Of a DNA stretch of 5,097 nt, positions 1 to 5,097 are shown in pieces. Below the pieces are notes generated by a model that saw only the letters and a program-made list of their open reading frames with translations, was not told the DNA's origin and did not search any database. The stretch lies in contig DBYF01000117.1 of the NCBI GenBank assembly GCA_002310155.1, positions 1 to 5,097 of the forward strand, in the 5' to 3' direction. The DNA is from Mageeibacillus sp. UBA1193. GTDB lineage: Bacteria > Bacillota > Clostridia > Saccharofermentanales > Saccharofermentanaceae. Numbering within the stretch: position 1 is the first letter of the stretch; each line of letters starts with the position of its first letter. The translations under genes were made by a program, and so were the position numbers.

Positions 1-2286
1 GAAGGAAGAGACGCCTTCTACGTCTTCGACTGCCTATCCGAACTTCAGACGGCGTGGGCGACCGACCTCATGATGGGTAACTTTTTCCAGGTGACCTGCC
101 CGTATCTTTTTATCCTCGACACCGTCGCTTTCTTCCCTCTGATCCGCGGAAAGCACTCGTTTCAGGCGATTGCGAAGATCCGTGATACCACGCAGCTTTT
201 CCTCGATGTCTATGCCGATGACGAGAACGTATATGTAAGACCGGACAAGGTCTGGAACCGCTACTCCGAGACGATGTTCCTGCCGCATCTTTATGTGCCG
301 AAAACAGGGGAATTCAAGCCGATCCTCGATGGTGTCCTGGCGAGCCATTTCTATCAGGTCCTGGGGAACGATACTTCTTCTCCGGACCGTGGCAACATGG
401 ACAGCTGGGACCGTTTCTTCAATATGACCGAGATGATGTATGAGAACGGCATGGATGTTACGGAGCAGTGCCATCGCATGTGCAACATCATGATGTCCCG
501 TGACGAGCGGATGCGTCTCATGATCAAGGAACACTTCAAGCCGCAGGACTACTTCGCGGTCAGAAAGCGCATGATCGGTACCGGCATGATCGGCGGTAAA
601 GCAACAGGCATGCTCCTCGCGCGAAAGATCATCGAGAATAAGTGTCCGGAGATCTATAAGAAATTCGAGCCGCACGATTCGTTCTACATCGGCTCGGATG
701 TATTCTATTCCTTCATCGTAGAGAACAAGTTCTGGGATCTCCGTATCCGTCAGAGAAGTGAGGAAGAGTACTTCTCACTGGCAGATGAATTTGCCGAGAG
801 ACTTCACACCGGAAAGTTCAGCCGGGAGATGGAAGAGCAGCTCGTCAAGCTCCTTGAATACTACGGACAGGACCCGATCATCGTGCGTTCCAGCTCGATC
901 CTCGAGGACGGATTCGGCAATGCTTTTGCCGGGAAATACGAGTCCGTTTTCTGCTCGAATTCGGGGGATATGAACCAGCGTCTCGAGGAACTCGAGAACG
1001 CGATACGCACGGTCTACGCAAGTACGATGAGCAAGTCTGCACTCGACTACAGAAGCCGAAGAGGTCTTCAGAAACGAGATGAGCAGATGGCGCTTCTCGT
1101 CATGCGCGTTTCGGGCTCGTACTACGGCGAATTTTATATGCCGTGCGTCGCCGGTGTAGGCTATTCTTTCAGCCCGTACAGGTTCATGGATGACCTCGAT
1201 CCAAACGCGGGTATGCTGCGTCTCGTCATGGGTCTCGGAACTTCTGCGGTCGACAGAACGGAGGGTTCGTATCCGCGACTCGTGAGCCTCGATAAACCGA
1301 AGGCCCAGCCGATGAGAGATTCGGTTGAGAAGCACCAGCATTCACAAAGAAAGATGGAACTCATGAACCGCACTTCGCGGAAGCTCGAGCAGATCGATCC
1401 GGATAAGGTGAAGCCGTTCCTTCCGGACTTCATGAAGCGGCTTCTTTTCGAGCACGATTACGTCACCGAGAGGATGTTCAGAGAGAGAGGACAGGCAAGA
1501 GATATCGAGTTTGTTTCGTGCCTGGGTATTGTTGAGAAAGAGGCCCTCATGAAGCAGATGCAGGAGATCTTAAGCACGATCCAGAAAGAGTACGATTACC
1601 CGGTCGATACGGAGTTTACGATCAACCTTTCCGAGGACGGAGATTACGTAATCAACCTCCTGCAGTGCCGGCCGCTTCAGGTCTATCAGGATGCCGAAGA
1701 GATGGAGCTTCCGGAGGAAGTCGAAAAGGAAAAGATCCTCTTCGAATGCAAGGGTTCTTCGATGGGACTTTCGCGTCTTGAAAAGATCGACATGGTCGTT
1801 TCCATCGATCCGGTCAAGTACTACAACATGCCGTTCAAAGATAAGTACAGTGTGGGAAAAGCACTGGGCACCGTAAACTGGGCGATGCGCGGGAAGAATA
1901 AGAAGCTGCTGCTTCTGACGCCGGGCCGTATCGGGACCTCGTCTCCGGAACTTGGTGTGCCAGCACTTTTCTCAGACATCAGTGAGTTTGAATGTATCTG
2001 CGAGATCGCGGATTCGCGCGCGGGGTATAACCCCGAGCTTTCGTACGGAAGTCATTTCTTCCAGGATCTTGTTGAGGCGGGTATCCTCTATAACGCGCTG
2101 TTCGAGAACGAAAAGACGATCGCTTTCCAACCTGAACTTCTGGATGGCCTTCCGAACCGTCTTTCCGAATTCGCTCCGAAGGCGGAAGAACTCTCGGACA
2201 TCATCCGCGTGTACGATGTTTCCGGCATGGATCTTCGTCTCTGTAATGACATGAAGAAGGAACGGATCCTCTGCTACCAATCCTGA
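1..2286 (+). CDS. PEP/pyruvate-binding (PPDK N-terminal, ATP-grasp) domain protein, 5' end missing
   Basis: The frame is open from base 1, so the gene begins upstream and the ATG at 70 is internal; 761 residues are visible. Residues 1-90 contain two hydrophobic strands ending in Asp (FYVFD at 6-10, LFILD at 36-40), which resembles a RecA/KaiC-like fold (inference). Residues about 190-560 match the ATP-grasp nucleotide-binding domain of PEP synthase and pyruvate phosphate dikinase: GGKATG from 198, VRSSSILEDG at 295-304, then AFAGKYES, and LLQCRPLQ closing the domain, with Gln555 and Arg557 at the usual ligand-binding place. The C-terminal 200 residues carry TPGRIGTSSPELGVP (640-654) and a GSHFFQ motif near 683. 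I recall similar motifs at the end of annotated 'PEP synthase-like' proteins without a known role. The swivelling phosphohistidine domain (a TSHAAI-like motif) and the PEP barrel are absent, so PEP synthesis is unlikely. It may be an ATP-dependent phosphotransferase or a nucleotide sensor. Tandem stops TGA-TAA end it. Family assignment is firm; function is unknown. Confidence 0.9.
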   Translation, partial: EGRDAFYVFDCLSELQTAWATDLMMGNFFQVTCPYLFILDTVAFFPLIRGKHSFQAIAKIRDTTQLFLDVYADDENVYVRPDKVWNRYSETMFLPHLYVPKTGEFKPILDGVLASHFYQVLGNDTSSPDRGNMDSWDRFFNMTEMMYENGMDVTEQCHRMCNIMMSRDERMRLMIKEHFKPQDYFAVRKRMIGTGMIGGKATGMLLARKIIENKCPEIYKKFEPHDSFYIGSDVFYSFIVENKFWDLRIRQRSEEEYFSLADEFAERLHTGKFSREMEEQLVKLLEYYGQDPIIVRSSSILEDGFGNAFAGKYESVFCSNSGDMNQRLEELENAIRTVYASTMSKSALDYRSRRGLQKRDEQMALLVMRVSGSYYGEFYMPCVAGVGYSFSPYRFMDDLDPNAGMLRLVMGLGTSAVDRTEGSYPRLVSLDKPKAQPMRDSVEKHQHSQRKMELMNRTSRKLEQIDPDKVKPFLPDFMKRLLFEHDYVTERMFRERGQARDIEFVSCLGIVEKEALMKQMQEILSTIQKEYDYPVDTEFTINLSEDGDYVINLLQCRPLQVYQDAEEMELPEEVEKEKILFECKGSSMGLSRLEKIDMVVSIDPVKYYNMPFKDKYSVGKALGTVNWAMRGKNKKLLLLTPGRIGTSSPELGVPALFSDISEFECICEIADSRAGYNPELSYGSHFFQDLVEAGILYNALFENEKTIAFQPELLDGLPNRLSEFAPKAEELSDIIRVYDVSGMDLRLCNDMKKERILCYQS

Positions 2287-2291
2287 TAAAA

Positions 2292-2325
2292 AGACAGGAT
2301 CCGGGGGGTGGACATCCTCCTGTTT
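2292..2325 (+). terminator. possible weak terminator hairpin after the PPDK-like gene
   Basis: The arms ACAGGA (2294-2299) and TCCTGT (2318-2323) pair, extended by a G-U and an A-U pair outside. The loop is an 18-base G-rich segment that can itself form a small TCC/GGA stem. Only three T residues follow the stem, so intrinsic termination would be inefficient. Its position, a few bases after tandem stops and before the TetR promoter, supports a terminator role. Confidence 0.35.
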
Positions 2326-2336
2326 CCGTGTTAGTA

Positions 2337-2364
2337 TTTACCTAACGAACGTTCGATAGATTAT
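2337..2364 (+). promoter_or_regulatory. candidate promoter of the TetR-hydrolase unit
   Basis: TTTACC at 2337-2342 (four of six matches to TTGACA) and GATTAT at 2359-2364 (four of six to TATAAT) are 16 bases apart. The spacer is almost filled by the palindrome at 2342-2359. The start codon lies only 16 bases after the -10 box, so the leader would be very short, roughly ten bases, and the ribosome site would lie at the start of the message. An earlier promoter inside 2300-2336 is not excluded. No box is a strong match. Confidence 0.35.
2342..2359. promoter_or_regulatory. palindromic operator, probable TetR-family binding site
   Basis: CTAACGAAC followed directly by GTTCGATAG is an 18-bp palindrome with eight of nine base pairs matched and a perfect CGAACGTTCG core. 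Near-perfect palindromes of this length just upstream of a TetR-family gene are typical autoregulatory operators. It lies 21 bases before the repressor's ATG and inside the putative promoter spacer, so bound repressor would block RNA polymerase. That this repressor binds here is inference from position and symmetry. Confidence 0.7.
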
Positions 2365-2368
2365 CGAA
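2352..2368. repeat. second inverted repeat overlapping the operator and RBS
   Basis: TTCGATA (2352-2358) and TATCGAA (2362-2368) are perfect 7-base inverted arms around the 3-base spacer GAT. The left arm is shared with the right half of the 2342-2359 palindrome, and the right arm's last two bases begin the AAGGAGG ribosome site. It could be a second repressor half-site arrangement or, if transcription starts far enough upstream, an RNA hairpin beside the ribosome site. Confidence 0.5.
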
Positions 2369-2380
2369 GGAGGTGTGTGT

Positions 2381-2953
2381 ATGACAGCGGAAGGAACCAA
2401 AGAACGGATATTGAACACGGCTTTGGAAATGTTTTCGGAGAAGGGCTATTCGGCGGTGTCCATGCGCGATATCTCCGGCGCCGTCGGGATTCGGGCCAGT
2501 TCGCTCTACTACTATTTCAAAGGCAAACAGGACATCTTCGATGCCTTGATCGCTCGGGCGGAGGCTCTGAAAGACGGCATAAAAGAAAGCTTTGCTAAGG
2601 CACTGGGCCATACGGAAAGCATAAAGATGGAAGACTTCGTTCGTATCGGAGGACTCCTGGTGACGGGATACTATCGAAGCGAGAAGATCGCGCCTCTTCT
2701 TCAGATGCTGGAAAGCGAACGGTTCCATGATGAGAAAGCAGATGAAACATGGAAGAAGATGCTCTTTTCGGAGCCGATCGAAAACCATACGCAGGTATTC
2801 CGTATGCTCTATGAAAGAGACCTGATCAAAGAAAAAGATGCGGAAGGATTAGCCGCCGAGTATCAGGGGATCATCGTGCTCGGGTATTTCACAAACGACA
2901 TCGGTCGCGTGAAGGATTCCCTCACATCTTTCTACAAAAGATATTTCAAATAA
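2381..2953 (+). CDS. TetR/AcrR-family transcriptional repressor
   Basis: This 190-residue protein has the usual length and layout of the TetR family. The N-terminal DNA-binding domain spans about residues 6-52: helix 1 carries ERILNTALEMFSEKGY, and the helix-turn-helix carries SMRDISGAVGIRASSLYYYF (27-46), followed by the conserved KGKQDIFDAL. The remaining residues form the variable helical ligand-binding and dimer domain, whose inducer cannot be read from sequence. I chose ATG 2381 over the in-frame GTG at 2375 because the AAGGAGG site (2367-2373) is 7 bases from the ATG and only 1 base from the GTG. The gene sits 11 bases before an alpha/beta hydrolase gene, almost certainly co-transcribed, and directly after an 18-bp palindrome. 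It therefore probably represses itself and the hydrolase until a small ligand binds. The family is certain; ligand and target genes are inferred. Confidence 0.93.
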   Translation: MTAEGTKERILNTALEMFSEKGYSAVSMRDISGAVGIRASSLYYYFKGKQDIFDALIARAEALKDGIKESFAKALGHTESIKMEDFVRIGGLLVTGYYRSEKIAPLLQMLESERFHDEKADETWKKMLFSEPIENHTQVFRMLYERDLIKEKDAEGLAAEYQGIIVLGYFTNDIGRVKDSLTSFYKRYFK

Positions 2954-2964
2954 CGGAGAAACAC

Positions 2965-3840
2965 ATGAAAGTATACAGAACGAAAAAGGCCGGTGATAAG
3001 ATCATCGAGACCTACGATCAGCTTCTCTCGAAGTGGGGCTGTGAGATAAAGGAACGGGATATTCAGACCGGATATGGAACCACACATGTGATCGAGACCG
3101 GCGCAGAAGACGGAACGCCCATGGTGCTTTTCCATGGTGTCGGAGATGACTCTGCGCTCATGTGGATCTTTAATGCAAAGGCACTCGGGACGAAGCTCCA
3201 TCTTTATGCGGTCGACACGATTGGTGGTCCGGGGAAGAGCCGGCCGAATGAAAACTATAACAAGACATTCGACGATCTGCGGTGGATCGATGAGGTCATT
3301 GAGAAACTGGGCATCGGTCAGGCTTATTTTGCAGGAGTATCGATGGGCGGTTATCTGGTGCAGCTGTATTCTTTACGAAGACCGGAAAAGGTCATAAAAG
3401 CGATCAGTATTTCGGGGGCTGTGGCCGCGGCTACGAAGAATAATACCATGAAGGCCATGATGAAGATCTTCCTGCCGGAGGCGCTTTTCCCGACGGATAA
3501 GAATGTCATCAAACTCCTAAAGAAATTAAGCGGAAAGAACTATGCGGTGTTTACCGAAAATGAACTGATCCTTCAGCACTATAAGTGCCTCATTAAGGGA
3601 TTCAACAACATGGCGATGGGATGCCATAAGGTGCAGGGATTTACTCCTGAAGAGGTGGATCAGATCCGTGATAAAGTCATTTATCTGGTCGGCGAAGAAG
3701 ATCCTTTTGAGAAGATCGGCGGCAAGGCCCTGCTTCAGCAATACCAGATGAATGCGATATTCTACGAAGGCGCCGGTCACGGACTCAATCACGAACTGGC
3801 AGATGAGATCAACCAGAAGATATTGGAGATCGTTTCCTGA
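2965..3840 (+). CDS. alpha/beta-fold hydrolase
   Basis: This 291-residue protein has the features of a soluble alpha/beta hydrolase of the esterase/lipase-peptidase superfamily, with no signal peptide or membrane segment. In order they are: the oxyanion-hole strand VLFHGVG with His57-Gly58; the AVDTIGGPGKSRP loop (82-94), equivalent to the D-x-x-G-x-G-x-S segment; the nucleophile elbow G-V-S126-M-G-G; a variable cap at about 155-235; the acid Asp246 in LVGEEDP; and His272 in GAGHG. The triad is complete, so the enzyme should be active. The substrate, an ester, lactone, peptide or similar, cannot be told. GGAG at 2955-2958 lies 6 bases before the ATG. Spacing to the TetR gene is 11 bases, suggesting one transcript under TetR control and possibly a role in breaking down or sensing the TetR ligand. 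The fold is certain; the specific activity is unknown. Confidence 0.93.
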   Translation: MKVYRTKKAGDKIIETYDQLLSKWGCEIKERDIQTGYGTTHVIETGAEDGTPMVLFHGVGDDSALMWIFNAKALGTKLHLYAVDTIGGPGKSRPNENYNKTFDDLRWIDEVIEKLGIGQAYFAGVSMGGYLVQLYSLRRPEKVIKAISISGAVAAATKNNTMKAMMKIFLPEALFPTDKNVIKLLKKLSGKNYAVFTENELILQHYKCLIKGFNNMAMGCHKVQGFTPEEVDQIRDKVIYLVGEEDPFEKIGGKALLQQYQMNAIFYEGAGHGLNHELADEINQKILEIVS

Positions 3841-3881
3841 AACGCACACTTCCCATATAGTCTATCCATAGCAGAAACGGC
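3841..3881. other. short convergent intergenic gap without a clear terminator
   Basis: Only 41 bases separate the hydrolase stop from the lipoprotein stop on the opposite strand. I see no stable stem followed by a T run in either direction, only very short pairings such as CTAT/ATAG near 3862-3870. Transcripts from the two sides may therefore overlap at their 3' ends. Confidence 0.5.
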
Positions 3882-4292
3882 TTACTGAATGCTCATACGC
3901 AGCCATTCACCGGTGGTCACGTTCTTAATAGATTCAGGGTAACAGGATCCATTAAGATAGAACAGGTATTCTGTGCCGTCTTCTGCGATGATGTTGAGGA
4001 TACGGTCTCCATCAGTGGTGTATTTTGCAGACTGGATCTTTCCTGATTTATACTTTTTCAGAGTGGTGATAATATCGTCCAGATCGTGGCTGGTCTGGTC
4101 TATATCCATCGCTTCCCCGAGGATGGTACGGTTGTTTTCTTCGACATCCGTGTAGATGGGTGTGTTTGTCTTCGCGATCGTTGTCTTCTTCGTTTCTTCT
4201 ATAGGTTCGTCGGCTTTTTTCTGCTTCTTGCAGCCGCAAAGACCTGTGGTCAGAATTGTTGCGATAAGTATGAGCGACAGTGCTTTTTTCAT
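3882..4292 (-). CDS. small secreted lipoprotein of unknown function
   Basis: This 136-residue protein has a lipoprotein signal: MKK, a hydrophobic stretch (ALSLILIATILTTGL), then L18-C19-G20-C21 followed by KKQKK. Cys21 is the likely lipidated residue. The Cys at position 19 is unusual for the -2 place of a lipobox and leaves a slight doubt over the cleavage site. A charged, Thr-rich linker (about 22-50) would tether the mature domain outside the membrane. The rest (about 55-136) ends in a beta-rich segment, ILNIIAEDGTEYLFYLNGSCYPESIKN, that looks like a small beta-sheet domain. I do not recognise the family. The start at 4292 is chosen because a GAGG site lies 8 bases upstream (4301-4305) and it gives a clean signal peptide. 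An in-frame ATG at 4316 would add MPEKEDHS ahead of the signal. It converges with the hydrolase and is divergent from the acetyltransferase. Confidence 0.82.
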   Translation of the reverse strand: MKKALSLILIATILTTGLCGCKKQKKADEPIEETKKTTIAKTNTPIYTDVEENNRTILGEAMDIDQTSHDLDDIITTLKKYKSGKIQSAKYTTDGDRILNIIAEDGTEYLFYLNGSCYPESIKNVTTGEWLRMSIQ

Positions 4293-4454
4293 AGAATGAT
4301 CCTCTTTCTCCGGCATAGTGCCTCTTTCTTTTCCACCTATCTGACGAGGGAATCCCAGATTCTGTTGCAAAAGCACTTTTATACTTTGGGCATAAAGACA
4401 CGATCCCGAATCTGCGATACAATCGAAAAAAGCGATGATGAAGGAGGGATGACC
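4293..4454. other. divergent intergenic region between lipoprotein and acetyltransferase genes
   Basis: These 162 bases contain the 5' leaders of both genes. On the minus strand a TATAAA box (4383-4378) could serve the lipoprotein gene, but I find no matching -35 box at 16-18 bases, so this promoter is unsure. The arms CAGATTC (4356-4362) and GAATCTG (4408-4414) are inverted copies 45 bases apart and might be regulatory half-sites, or chance. The plus-strand promoter is listed separately. Confidence 0.5.
4395..4423 (+). promoter_or_regulatory. probable promoter of the acetyltransferase gene
   Basis: AAGACA (4395-4400, four of six matches to TTGACA) and TACAAT (4418-4423, five of six to TATAAT) are separated by exactly 17 bases, the optimum for the housekeeping sigma factor. 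Transcription would start near 4430 and give a leader of about 25 bases containing the AAGGAGG ribosome site at 4441-4447. Confidence 0.55.
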
Positions 4455-5012
4455 ATGAAACATTGTGGCACGAAAACGCTGGAAACTGAGCGCCTGATCT
4501 TGAGGCGGTTCAGAGAGGATGACGCGGAATCGATGTTCCGCAACTGGGCATCCGATCCTGAGGTAACGACATTCCTGACCTGGCCGACACATACGAGTGT
4601 GGATGTCACGAAACACGTGCTTTCGCTGTGGCTTCCGGAATATGAGAAACCGGATTACTATCACTGGGTGATCACGCTGAAAGAGAACGGGGATGAGCCG
4701 ATCGGTACGATCCATGGCCTCATTAAGGAGGAACTCGAACTCGTGACGGTGGGTTACTGCCTGAGTCGGAACTACTGGCATAAGGGCATCATGTCCGAGG
4801 CGCTGCAGGCCCTGATCGACTTCTTCTTTACCGAGGTCGAAGCGAACTGTATCAACAGCTACCACGATCCCAGAAACCCGAATTCGGGTAAGGTCATGAA
4901 GCACTGCGGCATGAAGCTCGACGGTACACTTCGTGCGTCGGATAAGAATAACACGGGCATCTGCGATGCAAGCTGGCACAGCATTCTTCGCGAGGAGTGG
5001 AAAGCGCGTTAA
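4455..5012 (+). CDS. GNAT-family N-acetyltransferase, RimJ/RimL type
   Basis: This 185-residue protein fits the Acetyltransf_3 (RimJ/RimL-like) group of acetyl-CoA-dependent N-acetyltransferases. The start has the typical LETERLILRRFREDDAESMF (9-28). The central strands EPIGTIHGL and VTVGYCLS (98-104) lead into the acetyl-CoA pyrophosphate-binding loop RNYWHKGIMSEALQAL (105-120). The C-terminal part has HDPRNPNSGKVMKHCGMKLDG (137-157), the usual N-x-x-S-x-x-V-x-x-x-x-G-M segment. The acceptor, a protein N-terminus, antibiotic or small amine, cannot be told; related genes are common in Bacillota and often lack a known role. ATG 4455 is preferred because the AAGGAGG site at 4441-4447 lies 7 bases before it. 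The in-frame ATG at 4449 is only 1 base from that site. It seems to be a single-gene unit with its own promoter and a strong hairpin downstream. Confidence 0.92.
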   Translation: MKHCGTKTLETERLILRRFREDDAESMFRNWASDPEVTTFLTWPTHTSVDVTKHVLSLWLPEYEKPDYYHWVITLKENGDEPIGTIHGLIKEELELVTVGYCLSRNYWHKGIMSEALQALIDFFFTEVEANCINSYHDPRNPNSGKVMKHCGMKLDGTLRASDKNNTGICDASWHSILREEWKAR

Positions 5013-5042
5013 AGGAAGATGTTTCGTGCGTAAAAGTTGGAA

Positions 5043-5078
5043 AGAGGCGGGTGTCTTCTCAGGAGGATACCCGCTTCT
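5043..5078. terminator. strong hairpin after the acetyltransferase gene, likely terminator
   Basis: Bases 5043-5058 pair with 5063-5078 to give a 16-bp stem without bulges (13 Watson-Crick pairs and three G-U pairs) closed by a UCAG tetraloop. Its GC-rich core is GCGGGT/ACCCGC. It begins 30 bases after the acetyltransferase stop. Plus-strand bases after the stem are only moderately T-rich. On the minus strand the stem is followed by a run containing TTTCC and CTTTTA, so it may also stop a transcript coming from the right. Confidence 0.65.
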
Positions 5079-5097
5079 GCGTCTCCAGCATCGCTTT

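Noticed and set aside
34..675. A 213-codon minus-strand open frame opposite the start of the window.
   Set aside because: It is the antisense shadow of the PPDK-like gene, with no ribosome site or family resemblance.
775..1341. A 188-codon open frame on the minus strand inside the PPDK-like gene.
   Set aside because: The sense strand encodes conserved ATP-grasp motifs here. The antisense product is rich in Arg, His and Glu with no recognisable domain, as expected of a shadow frame.
4348..4356. A small palindrome-like GGGAATCCC in the divergent intergenic region.
   Set aside because: It is too short, is not repeated elsewhere in the region, and no regulator gene is adjacent to the two divergent genes.
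4086..4454. In-frame upstream extension of the acetyltransferase to give a 308-residue protein.
   Set aside because: It overlaps the lipoprotein gene in antisense and the promoter region. GNAT homologues begin near LETERL, and the AAGGAGG site fits ATG 4455.
4455..4913. The peptide MKHCG occurs twice in the acetyltransferase, at the N-terminus and at residues 148-152, suggesting an internal duplication.
   Set aside because: The flanking residues do not align beyond a few positions, and each copy falls in a known but different part of the GNAT fold, so it is chance.
3882..4979. A 365-codon open frame on the minus strand that extends the lipoprotein far upstream across the acetyltransferase gene.
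   Set aside because: The true start at 4292 has a ribosome site and signal peptide. The upstream part is antisense to the well-supported GNAT gene and has low-complexity, shadow-like composition.

Overview
The window looks like ordinary chromosomal DNA from an anaerobic Bacillota, probably a member of Clostridia. This is inferred from strong AAGGAGG-type ribosome binding sites, the protein families present and their sequence style. Base composition by eye is balanced, and no gene stands out as foreign in codon use. There are no mobile elements, RNA genes or CRISPR repeats. The window is densely coding and no stretch over 300 bases lacks a gene.

Layout. Positions 1-2286 (+) hold the 3' part of a large gene. 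Its product has a possible RecA/KaiC-like N-terminal region, a PEP-synthase/PPDK-type ATP-grasp domain and a C-terminal module with GR-x-G and GSHFFQ motifs. No phosphohistidine or PEP-binding domain is visible, so 'PEP synthase' would be a doubtful name. A weak hairpin follows its tandem stop codons. Next comes a two-gene unit: a TetR-family repressor (2381-2953) and, 11 bases later, an alpha/beta hydrolase with a complete Ser-Asp-His triad (2965-3840). An 18-bp near-perfect palindrome sits in the putative promoter spacer just before the TetR gene and is the obvious candidate for an autoregulatory operator. A second inverted repeat overlaps it and reaches into the ribosome binding site.

A small lipoprotein gene (3882-4292, -) converges on the hydrolase gene with only 41 bases between the stop codons. 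A GNAT acetyltransferase of the RimJ/RimL type (4455-5012, +) is transcribed divergently from the lipoprotein gene. The 162-base region between these two starts carries a reasonable promoter for the acetyltransferase. A 16-bp stem with a UCAG loop follows the acetyltransferase and probably ends transcription, possibly from both sides.

Functional links. Only the TetR/hydrolase pair looks like a functional unit: the repressor probably controls the hydrolase in response to a small molecule that the hydrolase may act on. The other genes look like independent transcription units. I did not find strong evidence of a wholly new system. The most unusual items are the domain make-up of the first gene and the overlapping palindromes at the TetR promoter.
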